DNA of 64,000 nt from JACDQM01 sp044373315 (GTDB lineage: Bacteria > Pseudomonadota > Gammaproteobacteria > Burkholderiales > Burkholderiaceae_C), in the NCBI RefSeq assembly GCF_044373315.1, contig NZ_JBILQK010000006.1:25664-89663 (forward strand). The letters run 5' to 3'. The translations under genes were made by a program, and so were the position numbers. Positions 55,191-63,902 of this stretch are shown here, one piece after another; positions within the stretch are counted from its first letter, which is position 1, and the number at the start of each line of letters is the position of its first letter. The notes beneath the pieces were generated by a model. That model worked only from the letters and a program-made list of their open reading frames with translations, was not told the DNA's origin and did not search any database.

Positions 55191-56273
55191 TTACAGACGT
55201 TGCTGTTGCATGAAGTCGTCGAAACCAGCTTCAGCGAAACGGAACCACAGGTTCTGATCACGACGGAAGGCGCTGTAGTCGTCGTAGATCTTCTTCCAGG
55301 CGGGGTTCTTGGAGCTGAGATCGGCGTAGGTCGCCATCGATTCCTTGAACGCTGCGTCCAGCATGTCCTTGGGGAAGCGGAACAGCTTGGTTCCACCAGC
55401 AACCAGCCGCTTCAAGGCAGCCGGGTTGCGGGCGTCATAGCGCGCCTGCATGACGGTGGCGGCTTCCAGCGAGGCGGCCTCGATCATGGCCTTGTACTCA
55501 GAGGACAGTGAGTTGTAGGCCTTGGTGTTGACGAAGAAGTCCAGCTGCGGGCCGCCTTCCCAGAAACCTGGGTAGCCGTAGAACGGCGCCACCTTGTTGA
55601 AGCCCAGCTTCTCGTCGTCGTACGGACCGACCCACTCTGCAGCATCAATCGTGCCCTTCTCGAGTGCCTGGTAGATCTCACCGCCAGGAATACTCTGGGC
55701 CACGCCACCGAGCCTGCCGAAGATCACGCCGCTGAAGCCGCCGGTACGGAACTTCAGGCCCTTGATGTCGGCCAGGGACTTGATCTCCTTGCGCCACCAG
55801 CCGCCCATCTGCGCGCCGGTGTTTCCGCCAACGAAGTTGATGATGTTGTAGTTCGCATAGAACTCGCGCATCAGCTTCAAACCGTTGCCTTCAATCATCC
55901 AGGCGCTCATCTGACGGCTGTTCAGGCCGAAAGGAATGGCACAGCCAAGGGCGAACGTAGGATCCTTGCCGAAGTAGTAGTACGGAGCGGTGTGAGACAT
56001 CTCCACCGTGCCGTTCTGCAAGGCATCGACCTGACCAAAGCCGCCGACCAGTTCACCCGACGGGTGGACCGAGATCTGGAACTTGCCGCCGCTCATGTCC
56101 GAGATGGACTTTGCAAAGGTGTCCGCTGCCCCGTAAATCGTGTCCAAGGCCTTGGGAAAGGCCGAGGTCAGGCGCCATCGCACATTGGCTTGGGCGTGAA
56201 CAACCGCGGGCGCTGCGCCAGCGGCGAGGATCCCCGCCAGACCGGCCTGACGGACAAAGGAACGACGTTCCAT
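55191..56273 (-). CDS. TRAP transporter substrate-binding protein (DctP type)
   Basis: This 360-residue periplasmic protein starts with a Tat signal (MERRSFVRQAGLAGILAAGAA, cleavage after VHA). Family marks are SGGKFQISVHPSGELVGG near residue 60, GLKFRTGGFSGVIFGRLGG near 170, and GEIYQALEKGTIDAAEWVGPYDD near 200. The latter resembles TakP, the 2-oxoacid binding protein of Rhodobacter, so pyruvate or another 2-oxoacid is a plausible ligand (inference). It is convergent with the permease genes, an unusual split, so it has its own promoter. Confidence 0.92.
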   Translation of the reverse strand: MERRSFVRQAGLAGILAAGAAPAVVHAQANVRWRLTSAFPKALDTIYGAADTFAKSISDMSGGKFQISVHPSGELVGGFGQVDALQNGTVEMSHTAPYYYFGKDPTFALGCAIPFGLNSRQMSAWMIEGNGLKLMREFYANYNIINFVGGNTGAQMGGWWRKEIKSLADIKGLKFRTGGFSGVIFGRLGGVAQSIPGGEIYQALEKGTIDAAEWVGPYDDEKLGFNKVAPFYGYPGFWEGGPQLDFFVNTKAYNSLSSEYKAMIEAASLEAATVMQARYDARNPAALKRLVAGGTKLFRFPKDMLDAAFKESMATYADLSSKNPAWKKIYDDYSAFRRDQNLWFRFAEAGFDDFMQQQRL

Positions 56274-56469
56274 AAAGGTCTCCTGAATGATTGGACTGAG
56301 TGAACGACCGGTGAGAATTCTAGGGTTCGACCACTAAGCCTTTCAGGGGACAAACCCGATCGCTTTGCGGTAAAGAAAGAACACCCGACCGGTCGCGGGC
56401 GCAAGCCTAACCGAGCCGCGCTCATCATGGCGCTGTCGTTGATGTCAAAACCGCACCAGCGGCCGGCTT

Positions 56470-57873
56470 TCAGCTGCCTGCAAGCTTCATTCGTGCAATT
56501 AGGATAGAACCCACGGTCTTGGTCCCCAGGGTATAGGCGTCCGTTCCGATGCCCACGATGTCGTGGAACATTTGCGGCAGATTGCCTGCAATCGTGACCT
56601 CATGCACCGGGAAGGCAATCTCGCCGTTCTCGACCCAGTAGCCGCTGGCACCACGCGAATAGTCACCGGTCACGTAGTTGACGCCCTGCCCCATCAACTC
56701 GGTCACGAACAGCCCGCGTCCAAGGCGGCGCAGCATGGTCGTCAAGTCATCGCCAGGAGCCGTCAGGCGGCTGGTCATGTGCAGGTTGTGCGACCCGCCC
56801 GCATGGCCCGTGGTTCGCAGGCCCAGCTTGCGGGCCGAATACGTGGACAGGAAATAACCCTGCAGCACACCGGCATCGACGACAGATCGTGCCTGGGTCT
56901 TGACGCCTTCATCATCGAATGGCGCACTCCCCTTGCCCTTGAGCTCATGGGGATCTTCGCTGACGTCCACGTGCGAGGCCAGCACGGGCTTGCCCAAGCT
57001 GTCCAGCAGGAAGCTGGCTTTGCGGTAGAGCGCTCCACCGCTGGTGGCTTGAACCAAGGCGCCCAGCAAGCCGGCGGCGACCGTGCTCTCGAAAAGTACA
57101 GGCACTTCGGCAGTCTTGACCTTGCGTGCTTTCAAGCGGGACAAGGCCCGCTCTGCAGCATAACGACCGATCGCCTCGGGCGCCGCGAGGTCTTCCGCGT
57201 CACGCATCGAGCTGTACCAGGCGTCGCGTTGCATGCCGGCACCGCGGCCGGCAATCGGCGCGACCGACAGGGAATGACGCGAACTGGCATAGCCTCCACG
57301 GAAGCCGCGGCTGTTGCCAGCGACGAAATGCGACTGCTGGGCAGACACCGCGGCGCCTTCGGAATTCGTGATGCGCTTGTCGGTGAACATGGCCGCGTCC
57401 TCGCAGCGCATCGCCATCTCGGCGGCAGCATGGGCGTCGATGGCCCAGGGATGGAACAGATCCAGCGCGGGACGGGTCGACGGATCAAGCGACAGGTCTT
57501 CCGCATCGGGCAGGCCGGCCACTGGGTCTTCGGCTGTGAAACGCGCAATGTCGAAGGCAGCACGCACCGTGTCCTTCAGCGCCTGTGCAGAGAAGTCAGA
57601 GGTGCTGGCATTGCCGCGCCGCTGCCCCAAATAGACGGATATGCCCAGCGACTTGTCGCGGTTGCGTTCCACGTTCTCGAGCGCACCGCGCCGCACCGAA
57701 ACCGACAGTCCGCAGCCTTCGGAGACCTCGGCCCCGGCATCACTGGCGCCCAGGCGTTTGGCCTCGGCGAGCACCTCGTCGACCAACTCACGGAAACGTT
57801 CCTGGCTGTAGGCGAAGCCGCTCTCTGCGGAGTGGCCATGGGAGGTGTTGGCGGTGGCTTGCGTCTTGGGCAT
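56470..57873 (-). CDS. pmbA: Metalloprotease PmbA (TldE)
   Basis: This 467-residue product belongs to the TldD/PmbA family. PmbA lacks the metal ligands of TldD and forms a heterodimer with it that processes peptides such as microcins and CcdA. Marks include SVRRGALENVERNRDKSLGISVYLG near residue 65 and the C-terminal GVNYVTGDYSRGASGYWVENGEI. Start at MPKTQATANTS is chosen to match family length (about 450); a start 14 codons upstream is also possible. It is divergent from darP with about 104 bp between. Confidence 0.92.
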   Translation of the reverse strand: MPKTQATANTSHGHSAESGFAYSQERFRELVDEVLAEAKRLGASDAGAEVSEGCGLSVSVRRGALENVERNRDKSLGISVYLGQRRGNASTSDFSAQALKDTVRAAFDIARFTAEDPVAGLPDAEDLSLDPSTRPALDLFHPWAIDAHAAAEMAMRCEDAAMFTDKRITNSEGAAVSAQQSHFVAGNSRGFRGGYASSRHSLSVAPIAGRGAGMQRDAWYSSMRDAEDLAAPEAIGRYAAERALSRLKARKVKTAEVPVLFESTVAAGLLGALVQATSGGALYRKASFLLDSLGKPVLASHVDVSEDPHELKGKGSAPFDDEGVKTQARSVVDAGVLQGYFLSTYSARKLGLRTTGHAGGSHNLHMTSRLTAPGDDLTTMLRRLGRGLFVTELMGQGVNYVTGDYSRGASGYWVENGEIAFPVHEVTIAGNLPQMFHDIVGIGTDAYTLGTKTVGSILIARMKLAGS

Positions 57874-57977
57874 GGGGGAGGACAAGGCAGAGATGCGGTT
57901 GTGGGCGACAATCATACGGGTCACGCCCCCTGGCTTGCTTTGCAGGCTTTGCGCGGGGCGCCCCACTCAGTCAAGCC

Positions 57978-58517
57978 ATGAACCCAAGCCACGATTTCCA
58001 GGACGACGACGATTTCGACCGTCCGAGCAAGACCCAGAAGAAGAAGGAAAGCCACGACCTGCAATCGCTCGGCGAGGATCTTCTGACCCTGCCCGACAGC
58101 CGCATCGAGCCCTTGGGCCTTCCCGAAATCCTGCTCGACGCGGTCAAGGCCGCAAAGAAGATCACCAACTTCGAGGGCAAGCGCCGCCAGATGCAGTACA
58201 TCGGCAAGCTGATGCGCAGGGTCGACCCCGAGCCGATCCGTGAGGCGGTCGCTGCCTTCAAGCTGGGCCACGCCAAGGACAGCCTGGCGCTGCACGAGAG
58301 CGAACGCTGGCGCGCGCGCCTGCTGGCCGAGGACGATGCCCTGCAGGACTTCATCAACCAGCACGCAGGCATTGATGTGCAGCAACTGCGCAGCCTGGTC
58401 CGTGCGGCACGCAAGGATGCGGCCAGCGCACCTGAACAACGCAACGGCCGCGCCTTCAGGGAGCTGTTCCAGTTCATCAAGGCTGAGCAACTGCGCGTGG
58501 AGCCGGACGATGAGTGA
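57978..58517 (+). CDS. darP: Ribosome-associated protein DarP (YjgA, DUF615)
   Basis: This 179-residue protein has an acidic start (DFQDDDDFDRPSKTQKKKES) and the DUF615 core with AKKITNFEGKRRQMQYIGKLMRRVDPE near residue 60 and RNGRAFRELFQFIKAEQ at the end. E. coli YjgA/DarP promotes late steps of 50S maturation. It overlaps the following mog gene by 8 bp. Confidence 0.92.
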   Translation: MNPSHDFQDDDDFDRPSKTQKKKESHDLQSLGEDLLTLPDSRIEPLGLPEILLDAVKAAKKITNFEGKRRQMQYIGKLMRRVDPEPIREAVAAFKLGHAKDSLALHESERWRARLLAEDDALQDFINQHAGIDVQQLRSLVRAARKDAASAPEQRNGRAFRELFQFIKAEQLRVEPDDE

Positions 58518-59097
58518 AGCCTTGGATGCGGTCCGCATCGGCATCGTCTCGATCAGCGACCGCGCCTCCAGCGGCGTCTACGAAGACAAAGGCTTGCCGG
58601 CGCTGAAGGATTGGTTCAGCAGTGCGCTGCAGAACCCGATTGAGTTCTTGCCACGGCTGATCCCGGACGAGCGTGCGCAGATCAGCGCCACGCTGCGCGA
58701 ACTGGTCGACCAGGCGCACTGCGACCTGGTGCTAACCACCGGCGGCACCGGACCCGCGCCGCGCGACGTGACACCCGAGGCGACGCTGGACGTGGCCGAC
58801 AAGCAGATGCCCGGCTTCGGCGAGCAGATGCGCCAGATCTCGCTGCACTTCGTTCCTACCGCCATCCTCTCGCGACAGGTGGCGGTGATCCGCGGCAAAG
58901 CCTTGATCATCAATCTGCCGGGGCAACCCAAGGCCATCGCAGAGACGCTAGCCGGGCATGCAAACGCTCAAGGCATCTTTGCCGCCGTACCCTACTGCAT
59001 CGATCTGATCGGCGGCCCCTACATTGAAACGCGCGACGAGGTCTGCAAGGCCTTTCGCCCCAAGTCCGCCCTGAAGAACAACAACAGCAACTGCTGA
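58510..59097 (+). CDS. mog: Molybdopterin adenylyltransferase
   Basis: This 195-residue protein has the MoaB/Mog signature TTGGTGPAPRDVTPEAT near residue 77. The N-terminus IGIVSISDRASSGVYEDKGLPAL and the C-terminal NLPGQPKAIAET stretch fit Mog, which adenylates molybdopterin before molybdate insertion. It overlaps darP by 8 bp and the SlyD-like gene by one base, an operon of unrelated functions. Confidence 0.92.
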   Translation: MSEALDAVRIGIVSISDRASSGVYEDKGLPALKDWFSSALQNPIEFLPRLIPDERAQISATLRELVDQAHCDLVLTTGGTGPAPRDVTPEATLDVADKQMPGFGEQMRQISLHFVPTAILSRQVAVIRGKALIINLPGQPKAIAETLAGHANAQGIFAAVPYCIDLIGGPYIETRDEVCKAFRPKSALKNNNSNC

Positions 59098-59585
59098 TGC
59101 CCATGAAGATCACCAAAGACACCGTTGCCACCCTGAAACTCAAAGTCGCCGACAGCCTCGGCCGACTGATCGAAAACGCCAAAGAACCCGCAGCAGTGCT
59201 GATTGGCGGCTACGGCAACACCCTGCCCGCGATCGAGGCCGCCTTGGAGGGTCAGGAGTCCGGCTTCGAGACCACCTTGAACCTCACGCCAGAACAGGCC
59301 TTCGGCCAGCGTGACGACAGCTTGCTGCGCAGCCTTGCCAAGAAGGACTTCCCTCCCGGTGTCAAGGTCGGTGGACAGTTGGAAATCAGCGAAGGCGAAG
59401 CCGGCGAGTTCAGGCTCTACCACGTCAGCAAAATCAAGGGCGACACCGTGATGCTGGACGGCAATCACCCGCTCGCTGGCATGAGCCTGAAGATCACTCT
59501 GAAGGTCTTGTCCGTGCGGGCCGCCAGCGCTGAAGAAATTGCCCACAACCACGCCCACGGCGAACACGGCCATCAGCATCACTGA
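59097..59585 (+). CDS. FKBP-type peptidyl-prolyl isomerase (SlyD-like)
   Basis: This 162-residue protein has the SlyD-type FKBP layout: an FKBP core (KITKDTVATLKLKVADSLG), an inserted-in-flap domain (EQAFGQRDDSLLRSLAKKDFP onward), GNHPLAGMSLKITLKV, and a short His-rich tail (HNHAHGEHGHQHH) that may bind nickel. It acts as a folding helper or nickel chaperone. The start ATG overlaps the mog TGA by one base (TGATG). Confidence 0.9.
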   Translation: MPMKITKDTVATLKLKVADSLGRLIENAKEPAAVLIGGYGNTLPAIEAALEGQESGFETTLNLTPEQAFGQRDDSLLRSLAKKDFPPGVKVGGQLEISEGEAGEFRLYHVSKIKGDTVMLDGNHPLAGMSLKITLKVLSVRAASAEEIAHNHAHGEHGHQHH

Positions 59586-59597
59586 GTGAGGACCGAG

Positions 59598-59709
59598 GAC
59601 AAGCCCTGCGGCTTGTCCGACGCCTCACGAAGGACTGCCCCTTGCATGGGCAGGCTGAGTGCCCTCCCGACAAGCCCTGCGGCTTGTCCGACGCCTCACG
59701 AAGGACTGC
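59598..59709 (+). repeat. Tandem copies of a 41-bp hairpin-containing sequence, 71 bp apart
   Basis: An identical 41-bp stretch occurs at 59598-59638 and 59669-59709. Each copy contains a perfect hairpin, GACAAGCC/GGCTTGTC with loop CTGC, followed by CGACGCCTCACGAAGGACTGC. The 30 bp between copies is partly related to the sequence after copy two. This looks like a tandem duplication of the intergenic region after the SlyD-like gene. No T-run follows, so terminator activity is unclear. Confidence 0.85.
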
Positions 59710-59767
59710 TCATGTCCTGCATGGACAGACAGCTTCGCATCGAGCGGCACAGCGGCTGGATACAGCG

Positions 59768-60544
59768 CTACTTCACCAGCCGACTCAATTCCGCCGCATC
59801 GAAGCTCTCGCTCTGCTGCGCATCGACAGGAACGCAGTCGCGCACGGGCTGTGTCGAGGCGGCTGAGAGCTTGCAAACGGCCTGCCAGAGCAGCGCTATC
59901 TGATGCTCATGGCCAGCGGCGCTGTCGATCAAGCCCTTCATCGCCTGGGCGACCGGGTCATCGCCTTGGGTCACGCCGTAGGCGGAGAAGCCCATCTTGG
60001 CGGCCGCTTCCTCTCGCTCGGCATCCAGCTTGGCTTCGATGACGCGTGCGGGATTGCCGACAGCGGTCGCACCCGCCGGAACCGGCTTGGTGACGACCGC
60101 GCCCGAGCCGATTTTTGCGCCCGCACCCACCGTGAAGCCGCCCAGCACACAGGCATGGGCGCCCACGATTACTCCGGCCTCCAGGGTCGGATGCCGCTTG
60201 GCGCCCTTGACCAAGGAAGTACCACCCAGTGTCACGCCCTGGTAGATCGTGCAGCCTTCGCCGATCTCGGCCATCTCACCGATCACCACCCCCATGCCAT
60301 GGTCGATGAAGACCTTGCGCGCGATCTTGGCGCCGGGATGGATTTCGATGCCGGTCAGCCAGCGCGAGAGATGCGAAATGAAGCGCCCCAGCCATTTCAG
60401 GCCATGCATCCAGCACCAGTGCGCACGCCGATGCAGCACCAACGCATGCAGCCCCGGATAACAAGTCAGCACCTCCCAAGCAGACCGGGCAGCCGGGTCG
60501 CGCTCGAGGATGCAGGCGATGTCTTCGTGGAGGCGCTGAAACAT
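59768..60544 (-). CDS. cysE: Serine O-acetyltransferase
   Basis: This 258-residue enzyme makes O-acetylserine for cysteine synthesis. The left-handed beta-helix of hexapeptide repeats is seen in IHPGAKIARKVFIDHGMGVVIGEMAEIGEGCTIY and KRHPTLEAGVIVGAHACVLGG. The catalytic histidine is in DHGMGVVIGE near residue 83, with another in KRHPTLE. The last 70 residues are variable. It converges on the SlyD-like gene, and trmJ lies 57 bp upstream on the same strand. Confidence 0.94.
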   Translation of the reverse strand: MFQRLHEDIACILERDPAARSAWEVLTCYPGLHALVLHRRAHWCWMHGLKWLGRFISHLSRWLTGIEIHPGAKIARKVFIDHGMGVVIGEMAEIGEGCTIYQGVTLGGTSLVKGAKRHPTLEAGVIVGAHACVLGGFTVGAGAKIGSGAVVTKPVPAGATAVGNPARVIEAKLDAEREEAAAKMGFSAYGVTQGDDPVAQAMKGLIDSAAGHEHQIALLWQAVCKLSAASTQPVRDCVPVDAQQSESFDAAELSRLVK

Positions 60545-60601
60545 GGGAAGGGAGAGCCGAGAGTTCTTGTCGTATGAGGGAGGCCAGTCTAGCCGGGCCT
60601 C

Positions 60602-61345
60602 TCAATCCTCGCTGACGGCACGTTTGATCATCGCGCGTGCAATGCCTCGCAGGATGTGCACTTCCTCTGCCGTGACCTGGGCACGGTTGAAGAGCTGATT
60701 CAACCGCGGCATCAGCTTCTTGGGTGCGGCAGGGTCAAGATAGCCAATGGCCTGCAAGCCCTGCTCCAGGTGGGACAGCAAGCCCTGCACCGCTTGCGCA
60801 TCAGCCAGTTGCGGATCTGTGGCACGGGACAGCACGCCGAATCCGCCCAGGGCCTGGCGCAGATCGTAGGCAAGCAGCTGGACGGCCTGCGCCAGATTCA
60901 GCGATCCGTAGTCCGGATGGGTGGGAATGGACAGCACCGCATGGCAGCGGTAGACATCCTCGTTGCTCATGCCGTAGCGCTCGGAGCCGAACACCAGCCC
61001 GAGCTTGTGCGGCTGAGCCGCCAGCTCCGAGAACAGGGGCCTCGGCTCGCGCGTCGGCGGGCCGAAATCGCGCGGCGTCATGGCCGTGGCGCAGGCGAAC
61101 GTGACGCCGTCCAGCGCCTCTTCCAAGGTCGGGACGATGCGGGCGCGTGCCAGGATGTCGGCGGCGCCGCTGGCCATTGCGATGGTCTCTTCCTGGCACA
61201 GCACATCGGCGAAGCGAGGCGCCACCAGGACCAGTTCTGAGAAGCCCATGACTTTCATGGCACGCGCTGCCGCGCCGACATTGCCCGGGTGGCTGGTCTG
61301 AATCAGGATGAAGCGTGTGGAATCCACGTTGAGCGCGGCCAGCAT
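60602..61345 (-). CDS. trmJ: tRNA (cytidine/uridine-2'-O-)-methyltransferase TrmJ
   Basis: This 247-residue SPOUT methyltransferase has the N-terminal motif FILIQTSHPGNVGAAARAMKVMGF near residue 13 and the knot motifs GLVFGSERYGMSNEDVYRCHAVLSIPTHPDYGSLNLAQAVQLLAYDL near residues 120-170. TrmJ methylates position 32 of tRNAs. The trmJ and suhB starts are divergent and 106 bp apart. Confidence 0.93.
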   Translation of the reverse strand: MLAALNVDSTRFILIQTSHPGNVGAAARAMKVMGFSELVLVAPRFADVLCQEETIAMASGAADILARARIVPTLEEALDGVTFACATAMTPRDFGPPTREPRPLFSELAAQPHKLGLVFGSERYGMSNEDVYRCHAVLSIPTHPDYGSLNLAQAVQLLAYDLRQALGGFGVLSRATDPQLADAQAVQGLLSHLEQGLQAIGYLDPAAPKKLMPRLNQLFNRAQVTAEEVHILRGIARAMIKRAVSED

Positions 61346-61355
61346 CGGCTAAAAT
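61329..61355 (+). promoter_or_regulatory. Promoter for suhB
   Basis: A -35 TTGAGC (61329-61334) and a -10 TAAAAT (61350-61355) are separated by 15 bp, which is slightly short. The transcript would have a leader of about 90 nt. The -35 lies inside the trmJ coding sequence. Confidence 0.45.
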
Positions 61356-61451
61356 GCGCGATTATCGTGGCCCACAGCGGCAAAGCTGGCGGCGCCACCC
61401 GCTCTTTTCCTCCGCCAGCCACCTCACTCACTTTTCTTGCAGGGTCACCGC

Positions 61452-62399
61452 ATGACGCAAGTTGCACTCCATCCCATGCTCAACGTCGCCATCAAGGCCG
61501 CACGTGCAGCTGGAGCCATCATCAACCGCGCCTCGATGGACCTCGACATCCTGAAGATCAACTCAAAGTCGCCCAACGACTTTGTCACCGAGGTGGACCA
61601 CGCGGCCGAAGAGATCATCATCGACACGCTGCTGCAGGCCTATCCTGACCACGGTATCCTGGCCGAAGAGTCAGGCCGCACGCGCGGTGCCAAGCACTCC
61701 GAGTTCGTCTGGATCATCGACCCACTGGACGGCACGACCAACTTCATCCACGGCTTCCCGGTCTACTGCGTCTCCATCGCGCTTGCCCACCGCGGCGTGG
61801 TTCAGCAGGCCGTCGTCTACGACCCGACGCGCAACGACCTCTTCTACGCCACCAAGGGCCGGGGTGCCTACTTGAACGACAAGCGCTTGCGCGTCTCCAA
61901 GCGCACCCGCATGGGCGATGCCCTGATCGGCACGGGGTTCCCCTTCCGTCGCGGTGACAACTTCAAACGCTACATGAAGATGTTCGAGGAGGTGATGACA
62001 CAGTGCGCGGGACTGCGCCGCCCGGGTGCCGCTGCGCTGGACCTCTGCTACGTGGCGGCCGGTCAGTACGATGCCTTCTTCGAAACCGGCCTGAATCCCT
62101 GGGACGTCGCTGCTGGCTCGTTGATCATCACCGAGGCTGGCGGCCTGATCGGCAACTTCACAGGCGAAGCCGATTTCATGAACCAGCGCGAGGTGGTGGC
62201 CGGCAGCCCCAAGATCTACGGCCAGTTGGTGCAGATCCTGGCGCCTTACACCCGTGTCATCAAGCCCGAAGAGGGAGCGGAAGCTGACGCTGGCGACGCT
62301 GGCGCTGCCGGGGATTCCGCTGCGGCAGCGGCCGGCGAACCCAAGAAGCGTGGCCCGGTGCGAATCAAGAAGTCCGGCGGCGACGACGCGCCTATCTGA
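61452..62399 (+). CDS. suhB: Inositol-1-monophosphatase SuhB
   Basis: This 315-residue IMPase family protein has metal motifs EVDHAAEEIIID near residue 45, ILAEESGR near 70, WIIDPLDGTTNFIHGFP near 90 and GLNPWDVAAGSLIITEAGG near 215. In E. coli SuhB also joins the rRNA transcription antitermination complex. The last 50 residues are an Ala/Asp/Glu-rich linker and a basic end (EPKKRGPVRIKKSGGDD), making it longer than the usual 267. Start at MTQVALHPMLN. Confidence 0.94.
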   Translation: MTQVALHPMLNVAIKAARAAGAIINRASMDLDILKINSKSPNDFVTEVDHAAEEIIIDTLLQAYPDHGILAEESGRTRGAKHSEFVWIIDPLDGTTNFIHGFPVYCVSIALAHRGVVQQAVVYDPTRNDLFYATKGRGAYLNDKRLRVSKRTRMGDALIGTGFPFRRGDNFKRYMKMFEEVMTQCAGLRRPGAAALDLCYVAAGQYDAFFETGLNPWDVAAGSLIITEAGGLIGNFTGEADFMNQREVVAGSPKIYGQLVQILAPYTRVIKPEEGAEADAGDAGAAGDSAAAAAGEPKKRGPVRIKKSGGDDAPI

Positions 62400-62453
62400 G
62401 CGGTCCAGCCGCAGGGGCCTGCCGTGGGCCGGCTCCGCACCGCTCGCTGGATC

Positions 62454-63902
62454 TCAGTTGAACTCGCTGAGATCGACCTCGTATCGATCGTGGCCGTTCC
62501 TCTGCACTCGTGAGATCCATGCGAGCGCCACCGCCCCCGAAGCCATCAGCACCATCCGCGGCTGAGATGAGGACTGGAGCACAGTCCCGGCGCCAGGTGC
62601 ATCGACCGCGACGGGTTCCGTCCAGCGCTTGTCGCTGGCCGAGTAGCGCACGACATACAACCGGGTCGACTGGACATGGGCCAGGTACAGATTGCCGGCG
62701 ATGTCAGCCTTCAGCTCGCCGAGCGACTGTGCCGAGTCCGAGAGCAGCTGGGCCGGCGCCCCCCACTTACCACTCACGGGGTCTCGCTGAGCGGTGTACA
62801 CCCCGCCGATACGCCAGACCGTCGTGGCGCCGCCAGCGCCATCCAGGACCAAGCGCCGCTCGCTCGCGGAGCAATCGCCGGCGCCAGCGTCGTGCACCAG
62901 TTCAAGCGGCGACCACTCAGCGTTCGAATCACCGCGCCCGTACCGCGCTTCCAGCCGGCACCCCCGCCAGGACAACATGATCAAGGCTCCCGACGGTGCC
63001 ACGGCGAGCAGGGGCTGGCTCGTGGCGGAATCCAGTCGCTTCGGCGCGCTCCAGGTCACACTTGCCGGATCCAGGTGCGAGCTCGTCACCACCGTGCCAG
63101 CTGACGTGATCGCAAGCCAGGCCGCCGTCACACGGCCTTGACGGTCCACCACCATGGGCAGAGCCTCGGCGCCAGCCAGAGCGGCCTCCAGCTTGAACGG
63201 CTCGCCCCAGCTTCCTGACTTCGCATCGAACCTCGTCGCAAACAGCTGCTGCCCCTCTGCCGTAGCGGCTGCCGACGAGCCGCCCAGCAGCGTGCTGAGA
63301 ACAGTGATGTTGCCCGCGTCGTCAACGACGAGACCCATCACGCGCGGCGAGTTGCCTATGCCGATCGGGGTCACACGGATGGTCTCAACAGTCCCCCAAG
63401 CCTTTGCGCCACGACCGAGTTGGCGCAAGTACACCCATGATGACTTCCCAAAAGCGTAGTCGCTGATGTTGGTCCAGACCTGATAGACATGCCCATTACC
63501 GGAACTGGCCAGGCGGTGATCACGAAAGACGACTGGAAACGACGAACCACTCGAAAAGGAGCCTAGCTGCTCCCATCCGGAAGCCGCGCGGTCACGCCGC
63601 CACCCGACGAGGACTGCCGAATTGGGGATGACTGAATCAGGAGTCCAGGTAGAGACGAGATTGCCGTCCCCGTCGCCGGCAAGTTGCAGCTGAGCGTCAG
63701 ACAAGGGACTCGACGAGCTGCTTATCGCACTCGTGCCTTTCGACCACTGCTGTGCAGCCGTCATGAACGAGACCGACAGAGGCGCCGTCAACGTACGGCC
63801 GTCCTTGGACCGCAGCTGAGCTGGCAGGCGTACGGTGTAGCGCGTCGCGCCCGGCAGGGCGCCTACGCTGGGTCTGTCCGAATTTCCGTGTGTGAGGCTC
63901 AT
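62454..63902 (-). CDS. Unidentified protein with Ig-like start and beta-propeller-like repeats
   Basis: This 482-residue product is not recognised. The first 50 residues (GATRYTVRLPAQLRSKDGRTLTAPLSVSF) resemble the end of a Big_5/SbsA-type Ig-like domain. Then about eight repeats of 45-55 residues occur, each with a glycine-turn strand and often a following tryptophan: GDGDGNLVSTW, ASSGNGHVYQVW, VVDDAGNITVL, VVDRQGRVTAAWL, VAPSGALIMLSW, LDGAGGATTVW, KADIAGNLYLAHV and LMASGAVALAW. This suggests a secreted or surface beta-propeller. No signal peptide is seen in this frame. The ATG at 63902 has GAAGG before it; a TTG at 63983 is also possible. Confidence 0.6.
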   Translation of the reverse strand: MSLTHGNSDRPSVGALPGATRYTVRLPAQLRSKDGRTLTAPLSVSFMTAAQQWSKGTSAISSSSSPLSDAQLQLAGDGDGNLVSTWTPDSVIPNSAVLVGWRRDRAASGWEQLGSFSSGSSFPVVFRDHRLASSGNGHVYQVWTNISDYAFGKSSWVYLRQLGRGAKAWGTVETIRVTPIGIGNSPRVMGLVVDDAGNITVLSTLLGGSSAAATAEGQQLFATRFDAKSGSWGEPFKLEAALAGAEALPMVVDRQGRVTAAWLAITSAGTVVTSSHLDPASVTWSAPKRLDSATSQPLLAVAPSGALIMLSWRGCRLEARYGRGDSNAEWSPLELVHDAGAGDCSASERRLVLDGAGGATTVWRIGGVYTAQRDPVSGKWGAPAQLLSDSAQSLGELKADIAGNLYLAHVQSTRLYVVRYSASDKRWTEPVAVDAPGAGTVLQSSSQPRMVLMASGAVALAWISRVQRNGHDRYEVDLSEFN

